From: Spirochaetes bacterium RIFOXYC1_FULL_54_7
Lineage (GTDB): Bacteria; Spirochaetota; Spirochaetia; Treponematales; UBA12059
Assembly (NCBI GenBank): GCA_001830645.1
Contig: MIBM01000246.1
Span: 1 to 6,955 of the forward strand
Reading direction: 5' to 3'
DNA length: 6,955 nt
A program made the translations under genes and the position numbers. This document shows, piece by piece, positions 1 through 6,202 of the stretch (position 1 is its first letter; every line of letters begins with the position of its first letter). The notes below the pieces were generated by a model that saw only the letters and a list, made by a program, of their open reading frames with translations, did no database searches and was not told the DNA's origin.

Positions 1-2053
1 ACAGGGCCGTGCGGGCGCTTTCTTTCATGACATCACCCAGGTTTCCCGTCAGGATCAGCTCACCCTCTCCCTCGAAGACGGAAACCTCCACCGGCAGCAC
101 CGTGCCGCCCTGCTCCGTCCAGGCCAACCCGCAGGCCAGGCCCGTACCGGGATCGGCAAAGATAAGGTCGTGCTCGTGCCTGCGCTTGCCGAGGAGGGAC
201 GGCACCGTGGATGCCCTGACAACACGCTTGAAGCCGGTCACACCATCGGGTCTGGTTGCAAAGCCTGCCTCCACGGCCTTCTCGGCAGACTTGCGGATCA
301 TCCTGGCTATCTCGCGTTCCAGGTTGCGCACCCCGGATTCCATGGTGTAATGGCGGATCACTTCGAGAATGGCCTCGTCACGGATACGCAATCCCGAACC
401 GGCCAGGCCGTTCTCTGCCATTTGCCTGGGTATGATGAAATTCTTTGCGATTTCGAGTTTCTCGTTCTCGCTGTAACCAGGGATTTCTATCACTTCCATG
501 CGGTCCAGCAGAGGATATGGTATGGCATGCAGACCATTGGCAGTAGTAATGAAGACCACACCGGACAGATCGTAGGGCACCTCGAGGTAATGGTCAACGA
601 AGGTCGAATTCTGTTCAGGATCCAGAACCTCCAGCAAGGCGCTGGCGGGATCTCCCCTGAAATCGCTGTTCATCTTGTCCACTTCATCCAGCAGGAACAC
701 AGGATTGGACGATCCGGCCTTGCGCATGCTCTGCAGTATCTTGCCAGGCAAAGCACCTACATAGGTCTTGCGGTGGCCGCGTATCTCCGCTTCGTCACGC
801 ACACCACCCAGGCTTACTCGTACGAAATCCCGCCCGAGAGCCCTGGCTATGGATCTGCCCAGGCTGGTCTTGCCCGTACCCGGAGGACCTGCCAGACAGA
901 GTATGGGGCCCTTTATTGCCGGATTCAGCTGGCGCACAGCTATGAACTCAAGTATGCGTTCCTTGGCCTTCCTGAGGCCGTAGTGGTCTTCATCCAGGAT
1001 GGCCCGCGCTTCGGCTAGATCCTTGGAATCAAGGTTCTTGTTGGACCAGGGCAGGTCGGCTATCCATTCGCAATAGGTCCGCAGAACCCCCGATTCGGGA
1101 GACATGGGCTGCAGCTTGCCAAGGCGGCCGAGTTCCTTCCTGGCCTTCTCCAGCACCTCTGCCGGAGGCTGGCGGGCTTCGATGCGCTTTTCAAGCTCTA
1201 CCAGTTCGTTTTCTTCGGAGTCCTTGCCCAGCTCGCGGTTAATTTCCTTGAGCTGTTCCTGGAGGAAATAGTCCTTCTGGGACTTTTCCATCTTGACCCG
1301 CACCTTCTGTGAAATCTTCTTCTGCAGGGAAAGCAGCTCTATCTCCTGGGCCAGGGCACCGGCACTGGCTTCCAGGCGCTCCACAGCCGGCACGATGGAC
1401 AGCAATTCCTGCTTGCGCTCCACCTTCACGTTCATGGCGTTGGCAACCAGGTTGCACAGCTTGCGTGGATCCTCGGCACGTTGCACCAGATACACCGTCT
1501 CGGCAGGAATTTTCTTCACCAGCTCGGCGTAGGTTGTAAAATCCTTGCGAACCATCTGTACCAGGGCGGCTGTTTCCTTGACCTCATCGATAGCAGGATC
1601 ACAAGGGCCATCTTCAGGCCCCTCGTCTATATCCTCCACCACGGCACCCAGATATTCCTTGCGGAAGATCGTCCGCTTCAGGCGGGCACGGCGGCGGCCT
1701 TCAAGCAGGAGTCTGGTCGAACCATCGTTCAGGCGTACCGCCTGGACTATGTGGGCTATGGTGCCTATCTCATGGACGGAAATATCGTTGAGGCCATCGG
1801 ATGGCAAGGACTTGAGCAGGGACACAAACAGCAGCTTGTCGGATTTGAAGGCTTCGTCTGCGGCGGCTACACAGAATTTGGTAGCCGCCAGAACGGGCAG
1901 AAGGGCGTTCGGGAAGACCACCGCATCCCGGACGTACAGCAAAGGCAGCTCATTGACCGTCCCTGAGGCCTCCCCCCCGAAGAAGCGCCCTCCTGTGGAG
2001 CGCGATCCTCCGGATCGACTACCCTTGGGCCTCAATGAATCAAGGATGTTCAT
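1..2053 (-). CDS. lon: ATP-dependent protease Lon (LonA type), partial, 3' end outside the window
   Basis: Lon is a cytosolic homohexameric AAA+ serine protease that degrades misfolded and some regulatory proteins. The first 684 codons are visible in one uninterrupted frame. After a Gly/Ser/Arg-rich leader (residues about 9-32), the N-domain begins with [13 protein letters not shown] (about 36-48). A charged helical segment with the Lon hallmark [16 protein letters not shown] follows near 256-275. The AAA+ module has Walker A GPPGTGKT (389-396), Walker B FLLDEVDK (Asp456, Glu457), sensor-1 Asn506 and the helical subdomain segment [12 protein letters not shown]. The protease domain starts at GLAWTEQGG (about 640), and the visible part ends at [12 protein letters not shown]. 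By alignment from memory with E. coli Lon (784 aa), the catalytic Ser lies about 37 residues beyond the edge, so the Ser-Lys dyad cannot be checked. The ATG overlaps the clpX stop as ATGA, which suggests coupled translation. The upstream Shine-Dalgarno is weak (AAGAAAAG). Identity is very secure. Confidence 0.97.
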   Translation of the reverse strand, partial: MNILDSLRPKGSRSGGSRSTGGRFFGGEASGTVNELPLLYVRDAVVFPNALLPVLAATKFCVAAADEAFKSDKLLFVSLLKSLPSDGLNDISVHEIGTIAHIVQAVRLNDGSTRLLLEGRRRARLKRTIFRKEYLGAVVEDIDEGPEDGPCDPAIDEVKETAALVQMVRKDFTTYAELVKKIPAETVYLVQRAEDPRKLCNLVANAMNVKVERKQELLSIVPAVERLEASAGALAQEIELLSLQKKISQKVRVKMEKSQKDYFLQEQLKEINRELGKDSEENELVELEKRIEARQPPAEVLEKARKELGRLGKLQPMSPESGVLRTYCEWIADLPWSNKNLDSKDLAEARAILDEDHYGLRKAKERILEFIAVRQLNPAIKGPILCLAGPPGTGKTSLGRSIARALGRDFVRVSLGGVRDEAEIRGHRKTYVGALPGKILQSMRKAGSSNPVFLLDEVDKMNSDFRGDPASALLEVLDPEQNSTFVDHYLEVPYDLSGVVFITTANGLHAIPYPLLDRMEVIEIPGYSENEKLEIAKNFIIPRQMAENGLAGSGLRIRDEAILEVIRHYTMESGVRNLEREIARMIRKSAEKAVEAGFATRPDGVTGFKRVVRASTVPSLLGKRRHEHDLIFADPGTGLACGLAWTEQGGTVLPVEVSVFEGEGELILTGNLGDVMKESARTAL

Positions 2054-3309
2054 GCGCTTTTCTTGAGGGTCTCCAGAACGGGTGGCAGGCGTTCCATCAC
2101 GGTGTCACGGGTAACCAGTACCTTGCGCTTCTCCATGCTGCCAGGCAGATCGAACATGATGTCAACCAGCAGGTTTTCCACAATGGACCTGAGGCCGCGG
2201 GCCCCCGTATTGCGTGTAATGGCCTGCTCGGCTATGGCGGTTATGGCATCCGCATCAAATTCCAGCTCAGCCCCGTCCAGCTTGAAGCTTTCCTGGTACT
2301 GCCGAAGTATGGAGTTCCTGGGTTCCATGATGACCCTCTTGAGGTCTTCCACGCTCAGGGTCTCCAAGGCTACCTGAATGGGAAGGCGGCCAATGAACTC
2401 CGGAATCATGCCGAACTTCACCAGATCGTCCGGATGCAGGTCGGCAAACAGCTCACGGTAGCTCTTCTGGCCCTTCACCTTGACATCGGCACCGAAACCC
2501 ATGGACATCTTGGACACCCGGGCCTCTATGGTCTTGTCCAGACCCACAAAGGCACCACCGCAGATGAACAGGATGTTGGTGGTATCTATGCGCAGGTATT
2601 CCTGCTGGGGATGCTTGCGACCGCCCTGGGGTGGAACATTGGCAACCGTACCCTCGATAATCTTGAGCAAGGCCTGCTGGACACCTTCGCCAGACACATC
2701 CCTGGTTATGGAAACGTTCTGGGTCTTGCGGGCTATCTTGTCTATCTCGTCTATATAGATGATGCCCTTCTCGGCAATAGAGATGTTGCCCCCGGCATTC
2801 TGGATCAGCTTCAGCAGGATGTTTTCAACGTCCTCGCCCACATAGCCAGCCTCGGTCAGGGTGGTGGCATCCGCGATGGCAAAGGGTACATTCAGCTTCT
2901 TGGCCAAGGTGCGCGCCAGTAGGGTCTTGCCGGTACCGGTAGGGCCCATCAGCAGCACATTGGACTTCTCCAGCTCAACCCCGTCAGGAAGGGATTTGGA
3001 ATTTGCAATACGCTTGTAGTGGTTGTACACCGCCACGGAAAGTACACGCTTGGCATACTCCTGACCTATGACATACTGGTCAAGATAGTCCTTGATTTCC
3101 TTGGGTTTAGGTACATCTACAGTAAAATCACCAACAGCGGCATTCTCGTCCTCAGCCAGGATACGGTTGCAAACCTGCACACATTCATCGCAGATATACA
3201 CCCCTGGGCCTGCGATGAGCCTCTTGGCAAACTCGGCACTCTTGCCGCAGAATGAACATTCGTGGGAAGCGTCGGAATCGGCGCCCTTATTTCCCTTGGA
3301 CCGGGCCAT
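2050..3309 (-). CDS. clpX: ATP-dependent Clp protease ATP-binding subunit ClpX
   Basis: ClpX is the AAA+ unfoldase that recognises tagged substrates and threads them into ClpP; alone it can remodel complexes. The product is 419 aa (E. coli 424) and full length. An N-terminal zinc-binding domain carries Cys18, Cys21, Cys40 and Cys43 for substrate and adaptor binding and dimerisation. The AAA+ module shows Walker A GPTGTGKT (122-129), pore-1 loop GYVG (155-158), Walker B IIYIDEID (183-190), RKH loop (231-233), Arg finger in IGRLP (Arg308) and sensor-2 GAR (Arg371). The ClpP-docking loop reads MGF (270-272) where E. coli has IGF. A 463-aa in-frame extension exists, but the start is placed at 3309 because MARSKGNKG leads directly into the zinc finger and a GGAGGAA ribosome-binding site (3312-3318) sits just upstream. 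The start overlaps the end of clpP by 23 nt, and the TGA stop overlaps the lon ATG. Confidence 0.98.
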   Translation of the reverse strand: MARSKGNKGADSDASHECSFCGKSAEFAKRLIAGPGVYICDECVQVCNRILAEDENAAVGDFTVDVPKPKEIKDYLDQYVIGQEYAKRVLSVAVYNHYKRIANSKSLPDGVELEKSNVLLMGPTGTGKTLLARTLAKKLNVPFAIADATTLTEAGYVGEDVENILLKLIQNAGGNISIAEKGIIYIDEIDKIARKTQNVSITRDVSGEGVQQALLKIIEGTVANVPPQGGRKHPQQEYLRIDTTNILFICGGAFVGLDKTIEARVSKMSMGFGADVKVKGQKSYRELFADLHPDDLVKFGMIPEFIGRLPIQVALETLSVEDLKRVIMEPRNSILRQYQESFKLDGAELEFDADAITAIAEQAITRNTGARGLRSIVENLLVDIMFDLPGSMEKRKVLVTRDTVMERLPPVLETLKKSA

Positions 3310-3907
3310 GCTTCCTCCGTTCGAGAACCTTGTCAACCAGACCGTAGGCCACGGCCTCCTCGGCGGACATGAAGAAATCGCGTTCCATGTCCCTGGCCAC
3401 CTGCTCGGCGGGCTTCCAGGTATGAAGCGCGAAATACTCAACGGTCAGCTTCTTCATCCGGACTATCTCCCGGGCCTGGATGCTTATGTCCGAGGCCTGG
3501 CCCTGCACGCCACCCCAAGGCTGGTGTATGAGGATGCGTGCACTGGGCAGGGAGAAGCGCTTGCCTGCAGAGCCACCAGCCAGAAGCAAAGCGCCCATGC
3601 TTGAGGCCTGGCCAAGACAGATGGTCTTCACGTCGGGCTTTATGTGCTGCATGGTATCGTAGATGGCAAGCCCCGCGGTAACCGAGCCACCCGGGGTGTT
3701 GATGTACAGGTCTATGTCCTTCTCGGGATCCTGGGATTCAAGAAACAGAAGCTGGGCCACTATCAAGTCGGCTCCAAGGTCGCCAATCTCTCCGTCTATG
3801 AAGACTATGCGGTCCTTCAGGAGTCTGGAATAGATATCATAGGAGCGTTCCCCGATGCCCGTCTGCTCGATGACGACAGGCACCAGATTGTGCATTTTCT
3901 CGGTCAT
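3287..3907 (-). CDS. clpP: ATP-dependent Clp protease proteolytic subunit ClpP
   Basis: ClpP forms the double-heptameric serine protease barrel that ClpX docks on. From the start chosen here the protein is 206 aa (E. coli precursor 207). The catalytic triad is intact: Ser103 in GQASSMGA, His128 in ILIHQP and Asp177 in MERDFFM, with the same spacing as in E. coli Clp[14 protein letters not shown], the oxyanion-region [11 protein letters not shown] and the handle helix after GQASDI are all typical. ATG at 3907 is preferred because AGAGGTGA (3912-3919) lies just upstream and the gap to tig is then 22 nt. An in-frame ATG at 3937 would add ten residues and overlap the tig end by 8 nt, and ATG at 3895 would remove four. 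Whether a propeptide is cleaved cannot be told. The last 23 nt overlap clpX and contain its ribosome-binding site. ClpP identity is certain; the exact start is less so. Confidence 0.97.
   Translation of the reverse strand: MTEKMHNLVPVVIEQTGIGERSYDIYSRLLKDRIVFIDGEIGDLGADLIVAQLLFLESQDPEKDIDLYINTPGGSVTAGLAIYDTMQHIKPDVKTICLGQASSMGALLLAGGSAGKRFSLPSARILIHQPWGGVQGQASDISIQAREIVRMKKLTVEYFALHTWKPAEQVARDMERDFFMSAEEAVAYGLVDKVLERRKHGPVQGK
3312..3318 (-). promoter_or_regulatory. Ribosome-binding site of clpX inside clpP
   Basis: GGAGGAA on the minus strand, with its GGAGG core 4 nt before the ATG at 3309. It lies inside the last codons of clpP, so a ribosome finishing clpP would uncover it. It sets the clpX start at 3309 rather than at the longer in-frame ATG. 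Confidence 0.75.
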
Positions 3908-3911
3908 ATAC

Positions 3912-3919
3912 TCACCTCT
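3912..3919 (-). promoter_or_regulatory. Ribosome-binding site that decides the clpP start
   Basis: AGAGGTGA on the minus strand lies 4 nt before ATG 3907, with the AGAGG core 7 nt before it. This favours that ATG over the in-frame ATG at 3937 inside the end of tig. The latter has only a close-set AAGGAA before it. Confidence 0.65.
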
Positions 3920-3929
3920 GTGGACAAGA

Positions 3930-5288
3930 TTACTCATTTTCCTTGAACAAGTCCACGAAGGCGACCTTCTTGCCCTTCCTGGTCTTCATTTTGGCCATCA
4001 ATCCGGCCATCACCTTGTCTTCCTTTATACGGTCTTTGAGGTATTCCAACATGCCCCGGCGCTCGTACTCGGCCTTGACCTCATCCACGGACATGCTGGA
4101 TTCCTCTGCCATCTTGGCAAACTCCGCAGCCACTTCATCGTCACTGGCTGTATAACTGCCTTCTGACACCAGCTTGTCCAGGATAAGCCTGGTCTTGATG
4201 GCCCTCTCGGCATCCGGCCGCCACTCGTCATACAGGCTCTGCATGGATCTGCCGCTCATGCCGACTATGTGCTCAAGCTTCTCCTCGCCGTCCAGGCCCA
4301 TGCGCTGCATCAGGTTACGCTTGCGTATTTCCAGTTCAGCCTCGATCATGGAAGGAGGAAGCACCAGGGTAGTCTTCTCCAGCAAGGCATCGACAACAAC
4401 CTTCTCTCCAAGTGACTTCAGCCGGTCGGCAAGGCGCTTCTCGAGTTTGGCCTTCAGATCTGCCTTCAGGTCGTCCAGAGTCTTGTATTTCTCTGAAACG
4501 TCCTGGGCAAGGTCGTCGTCCAGCTCTGGCAGCTTCTTCTCTTTGAGCTTGGTAAGGCTTACGCTCAGGCGCTTGGTCTGGCCAGCCAGCTCGGTGTATT
4601 CAAAGTCGGCGGGGAAAGTCTTCTCGATGATCTTCGAGTCACCCTTCTTCATGCCGATCACATCGTCATCGAACTTGTACAGGTTATGACCAGAGCCAAG
4701 CTCGAACACGAAGTCCTGGCGCTCGGAGCCCTTTAGCGGCGCATCGGCCTCGTCAACCTCGGCGTAGTCAACCGTAGCAATGTCACCCTTGCGGGCCTTC
4801 GCACCGTCCGCACGATCCATTACCAGGGCATTGCGCTCCCTGACCTCGTCCATCTCCCGGTCCTCGTCGGCCTTGGCAATGGAACAGGCAGGCAGCTCGA
4901 TTTCAGCACCAGTAACATCCCCTGGCACTACCTCGGGGAAGACATCGTACTTTATGGAAAAAGTAAAATCCTTGCCGAGCTCAAAGACAGGCTCGGCATC
5001 AACAGACGGCTGGGCATAGGCCAGGGGCACCAGAGTCTCGCCCTCCAAAGCCTCCTGTACCGCGTCTTCCATCAGCTTGGCCATGGCCTCGCTTTTAAGC
5101 TGAGGGCCAAACTTGCGCTCCAGGATGGTGGTGGGCACCTTGCCCTTGCGGAAACCGTCCAGTCGGACATTCTTGGCATAATCCTTGATCATGGCATCAT
5201 AGGACGCCTGGACATCTGCGGCGCCAACAGTGATGCTGAGCCTTGCTGCGGAATTGTCCAGCTTCTCGATGTTCTTGGTTACATTCAC
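3930..5288 (-). CDS. tig: Trigger factor, ribosome-associated chaperone and peptidyl-prolyl isomerase
   Basis: Trigger factor sits at the ribosomal exit tunnel, shields nascent chains and carries a prolyl isomerase domain. The product is 452 aa (E. coli 432). The N-terminal domain starts [19 protein letters not shown] and has the ribosome-docking signature GFRKGKVP at 45-52. The FKBP-type domain (about 155-240) starts at [10 protein letters not shown] and includes [12 protein letters not shown] and the end segment [12 protein letters not shown]. The C-terminal helical chaperone arms follow, with [14 protein letters not shown], a Lys/Glu-rich coiled segment and a Lys-rich tail. The start is GTG at 5288: the family N-terminus begins there, and AAGGGG (5296-5301) lies 7 nt upstream. 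The open frame extends further upstream to 5546, but that part runs through the terminator and tRNA-Gly and is not coding. It is first in the tig-clpP-clpX-lon run. Confidence 0.97.
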   Translation of the reverse strand: MNVTKNIEKLDNSAARLSITVGAADVQASYDAMIKDYAKNVRLDGFRKGKVPTTILERKFGPQLKSEAMAKLMEDAVQEALEGETLVPLAYAQPSVDAEPVFELGKDFTFSIKYDVFPEVVPGDVTGAEIELPACSIAKADEDREMDEVRERNALVMDRADGAKARKGDIATVDYAEVDEADAPLKGSERQDFVFELGSGHNLYKFDDDVIGMKKGDSKIIEKTFPADFEYTELAGQTKRLSVSLTKLKEKKLPELDDDLAQDVSEKYKTLDDLKADLKAKLEKRLADRLKSLGEKVVVDALLEKTTLVLPPSMIEAELEIRKRNLMQRMGLDGEEKLEHIVGMSGRSMQSLYDEWRPDAERAIKTRLILDKLVSEGSYTASDDEVAAEFAKMAEESSMSVDEVKAEYERRGMLEYLKDRIKEDKVMAGLMAKMKTRKGKKVAFVDLFKENE

Positions 5289-5295
5289 GTGAGCA

Positions 5296-5301
5296 CCCCT
5301 T
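5296..5301 (-). promoter_or_regulatory. Ribosome-binding site for the GTG start of tig
   Basis: AAGGGG on the minus strand lies 7 nt before the GTG at 5288. It decides the start, because no ATG begins at the family N-terminus and the longer open frame runs into tRNA-Gly. Confidence 0.7.
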
Positions 5302-5309
5302 CTCGTCGC

Positions 5310-5324
5310 CGGCCGCTGCGGCCG
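5310..5324 (-). other. GC-rich inverted repeat in the tig leader
   Basis: CGGCC-N5-GGCCG forms a 5-6 bp all-GC stem about 8 nt upstream of the tig ribosome-binding site. It contains a NotI-like GCGGCCGC palindrome. It could fold in the 5' leader of the tig mRNA; any regulatory role is inference. No run of U follows, so it is not an intrinsic terminator. Confidence 0.4.
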
Positions 5325-5458
5325 CGCGGTACAGTACGATTCGGACAGGAACGTCGCCCGTTTTGTGCGGTACGGTTCGTTCCGGCCGCACTGGCTATGG
5401 AAGAAGCAGGATTCCCGGCCCCGGCCGGCATCGCGCCCCGTTCCAGAAGGCCGGCGGC

Positions 5459-5495
5459 AAAAAAAACAGGCGATCCGGGTATCTCCGGACCGCCT
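5459..5495 (-). terminator. Intrinsic terminator closing the tRNA unit
   Basis: On the minus strand an 11-bp stem (5485-5495 with 5468-5478, one G-U pair at 5490/5473) has a 6-nt loop (5479-5484). It is followed by one G and eight T (5459-5466). It begins about 10 nt after the tRNA-Gly 3' end, as expected for the end of a tRNA transcript. On the plus strand only four T follow and the G-U pair becomes an A-C mismatch, so the minus direction is the functional one. It should isolate tig from tRNA transcription, so tig probably has its own promoter in 5289-5458. Confidence 0.9.
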
Positions 5496-5504
5496 TTTGC
5501 GTCG

Positions 5505-5576
5505 AGCGGGAAACGGGAGTCGGACCCGCGACATCCACCTTGGCAAGGTGGCGCTCTACCACTGAGCTATTCCCGC
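5505..5576 (-). tRNA. tRNA-Gly (anticodon GCC)
   Basis: A 72-nt cloverleaf on the minus strand. The acceptor stem GCGGGAA pairs with TTCCCGC, and the D-arm reads TAGCTCAGTGGTAGAGC. The anticodon stem CCACC/GGTGG encloses loop TTGCCAA with anticodon GCC (5542-5544). The T-arm GCGGGTCCGACTCCCGT has an ordinary T-loop. The discriminator base is T. CCA is not encoded (the next bases are CGA), so it must be added by nucleotidyltransferase. Last gene of the three-tRNA cluster, just before the intrinsic terminator. Confidence 0.97.
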
Positions 5577-5603
5577 ACGTAATTCCTTCGATCGCTCGTT
5601 CGC

Positions 5604-5619
5604 GGTTCCCCATCGAACC
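5604..5619 (-). other. Small hairpin between tRNA-Leu and tRNA-Gly
   Basis: GGTTC-N6-GAACC makes a 5-bp stem in the 44-nt spacer, starting right after the tRNA-Leu 3' end. No T run follows and I see no promoter in the spacer, so Leu and Gly look co-transcribed. The stem may be a processing landmark; this is inference. Confidence 0.35.
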
Positions 5620-5620
5620 T

Positions 5621-5702
5621 TGCGAGAGAAGGGACTTGAACCCTTAAGCCGTAAGGCACCAGATCCTAAGTCTGGCGTGTCTGCCAATTTCACCACTCTC
5701 GC
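5621..5702 (-). tRNA. tRNA-Leu (anticodon TAG)
   Basis: An 82-nt class II tRNA on the minus strand. The acceptor stem GCGAGAG pairs with CTCTCGC and the discriminator is A, the leucine identity base. The anticodon stem CCAGA/TCTGG holds loop CTTAGGA with anticodon TAG. The long variable region (TGCCTTACGGCT) and T-arm AAGGGTTCAAGTCCCTT are typical. No CCA is encoded; AGG follows the discriminator. It has a close upstream promoter of its own (5720-5748). Confidence 0.97.
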
Positions 5703-5719
5703 CCGCATCCGGGAACCGA

Positions 5720-5748
5720 AAGGTAGCAAAACCAGCGTCCTCTGTCAA
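5720..5748 (-). promoter_or_regulatory. Sigma70-type promoter before tRNA-Leu
   Basis: On the minus strand, a perfect TTGACA -35 box (5743-5748) and a TACCTT -10 box (5720-5725) are separated by exactly 17 bp. The predicted start is near 5713, about 11 nt before tRNA-Leu. It lies in the 86-nt gap between tRNA-Lys and tRNA-Leu and would let the Leu-Gly pair be made independently of Lys. Confidence 0.75.
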
Positions 5749-5771
5749 GGGCTCCGGGCATTTCGCCTGCG

Positions 5772-5785
5772 CGATGTACCCATCG
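5772..5785 (-). other. Small hairpin just after tRNA-Lys
   Basis: CGATG-GGTA-CATCG (minus strand) is a 5-bp stem with a tetraloop, 3 nt past the tRNA-Lys 3' end. No T run follows, so it is not an intrinsic terminator. It may mark 3' processing of tRNA-Lys. Read-through into tRNA-Leu seems likely. Confidence 0.35.
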
Positions 5786-5788
5786 TCA

Positions 5789-5861
5789 TGAGCCGTGGAG
5801 GGATCGAACCTCCGACCCGCAGATTAAGAGTCTGCTGCTCTACCAGCTGAGCTAACGGCCC
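5789..5861 (-). tRNA. tRNA-Lys (anticodon CTT)
   Basis: A 73-nt cloverleaf on the minus strand. The acceptor stem GGGCCGT pairs with ACGGCTC (one G-T wobble), and the D-arm reads TAGCTCAGCTGGTAGAGC. The anticodon stem GCAGA/TCTGC has loop CTCTTAA with anticodon CTT. The T-arm is GGAGGTTCGATCCCTCC and the discriminator is A. No CCA is encoded (TGA follows). First gene of the cluster, about 22 nt after the predicted start of the strong upstream promoter. Confidence 0.97.
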
Positions 5862-5889
5862 TCACAACATGTCAGTTACGACGCCCGTG

Positions 5890-5918
5890 ACTATATAAAA
5901 CTGCCAGTTTTTAGTCAA
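5890..5918 (-). promoter_or_regulatory. Strong sigma70-type promoter of the tRNA cluster
   Basis: On the minus strand, TTGACT (5913-5918) and TATAGT (5890-5895) are separated by 17 bp. The stretch between -10 and the predicted start (about 5883) is GC-rich (CACGGGCG). That is the kind of discriminator linked in E. coli to stringent control of stable-RNA promoters; applying it here is inference. The spacer is almost wholly occupied by a perfect palindrome. Confidence 0.85.
5897..5911. repeat. Perfect palindrome within the tRNA promoter spacer, possible operator
   Basis: AAAACTG-C-CAGTTTT is a perfect 7+1+7 inverted repeat lying between the -35 and -10 boxes. A second copy of the half-site CCAGTTTT occurs 38 bp away at 5942-5949, on the same strand as the 5904-5911 copy. 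A protein bound there would block polymerase. The binding factor, if any, is unknown. Confidence 0.5.
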
Positions 5919-6002
5919 TAGCCATGGAGTATTCCCGGAAACCAGTTTTACCGGGTCTTGTCCGAGGGAGAAGGGCGGGCAGGCCCTCCCTTCCTGTAAT
6001 GA

Positions 6003-6018
6003 CTGGGGCAAGCCCCAG
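6003..6018. repeat. Perfect CTGGGG/CCCCAG hairpin
   Basis: CTGGGG-CAAG-CCCCAG is a 6-bp GC stem with a tetraloop, in either strand. No T run follows on either side, so it is not a standard terminator. Its right arm is part of CCCCAGACCC (6013-6022), repeated at 6049-6058. It looks like a possible dispersed intergenic repeat. Confidence 0.5.
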
Positions 6019-6048
6019 ACCCTGTGTCGCTGCAAGCTTCGCGCCACA

Positions 6049-6058
6049 CCCCAGACCC
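6049..6058. repeat. Second copy of the CCCCAGACCC direct repeat
   Basis: Identical 10-mer to 6013-6022, 36 bp apart and on the same strand. Here no CTGGGG partner arm precedes it. Short and C-rich, so chance similarity is possible. Confidence 0.35.
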
Positions 6059-6081
6059 CCTCATCCCTCCCGTACCTACAA

Positions 6082-6110
6082 TTGACCTGCTGTCCGTATA
6101 TAACTATTAT
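6082..6110 (+). promoter_or_regulatory. Sigma70-type promoter of the ABC ATPase gene
   Basis: TTGACC (6082-6087) and TATTAT (6105-6110) are separated by exactly 17 bp in a locally AT-rich patch. The predicted start is near 6117, giving a leader of about 85 nt before the TTG start codon. Confidence 0.8.
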
Positions 6111-6126
6111 TTTATCGACCGCCAGC

Positions 6127-6143
6127 TTGACTGTGGTGGTCAA
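6127..6143. repeat. Inverted repeat TTGAC-N7-GTCAA in the ABC gene leader, possible operator
   Basis: A 17-bp inverted repeat with perfect 5-bp arms begins about 10 nt after the predicted transcription start. The position suits a repressor that blocks early elongation. As RNA the arms could form only a weak stem. The regulator is not identified and no regulator gene is in the window. Confidence 0.4.
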
Positions 6144-6190
6144 AACGGGATCAAAAGGCACGCCAAGTGGGTCGCCTCGGGATCGCCAGG

Positions 6191-6196
6191 AAGGAG
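6191..6196 (+). promoter_or_regulatory. Ribosome-binding site that decides the TTG start of the ABC gene
   Basis: AAGGAG within AGGAAGGAGC lies 6 nt before the TTG at 6203. It supports TTG initiation; the next in-frame ATG is deep inside the Walker A region. Confidence 0.8.
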
Positions 6197-6202
6197 CTAC
6201 CC

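Larger units (their letters stand above)
5919..6081. other. Non-coding spacer between the divergent promoters
   Basis: With its flanks this is a 341-nt stretch without a gene (5862-6202). It holds the second CCAGTTTT half-site (5942-5949) and an imperfect G-rich/C-rich inverted repeat at about 5963-5996 (core AGGGC-N6-GCCCT). It also holds a CTGGGG/CCCCAG hairpin and two copies of CCCCAGACCC. A 99-codon minus-strand open frame covers it, but that frame has no recognisable domain, spans both promoters and is not called. Confidence 0.7.

Noticed and set aside
2035..2922. 295-codon plus-strand open frame opposite clpX
   Set aside because: It is antisense to a clearly conserved gene and its composition follows from the clpX codons. 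Similar long frames lie opposite lon (170-1018, 1481-1966) for the same reason.
3310..3441. In-frame N-terminal extension of ClpX by 44 codons
   Set aside because: It lies wholly inside clpP in another frame and has no similarity to ClpX N-termini; ATG at 3309 has a strong ribosome-binding site.
5289..5340. CIRCE or other classic heat-shock element before tig
   Set aside because: I looked for TTAGCACTC-N9-GAGTGCTAA and found no match in the leader.
5289..5546. In-frame N-terminal extension of trigger factor by 86 codons
   Set aside because: It would run through the intrinsic terminator and tRNA-Gly, and the family N-terminus matches the GTG at 5288 with its own ribosome-binding site.
5505..5861. 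tRNA genes as an integration site for a mobile element
   Set aside because: No integrase, no repeated tRNA 3' end and no foreign-looking genes are visible next to them.
5963..5996. G-rich/C-rich inverted repeat as an intrinsic terminator
   Set aside because: The stem is imperfect and no T run follows on either strand; it sits between two divergent promoters where no transcript would need to end.
5862..6161. 99-codon open frame on the minus strand in the intergenic gap
   Set aside because: It has no recognisable domain, runs across both promoters and the GC-rich repeats, and ends one base before the tRNA-Lys gene. Likely chance.
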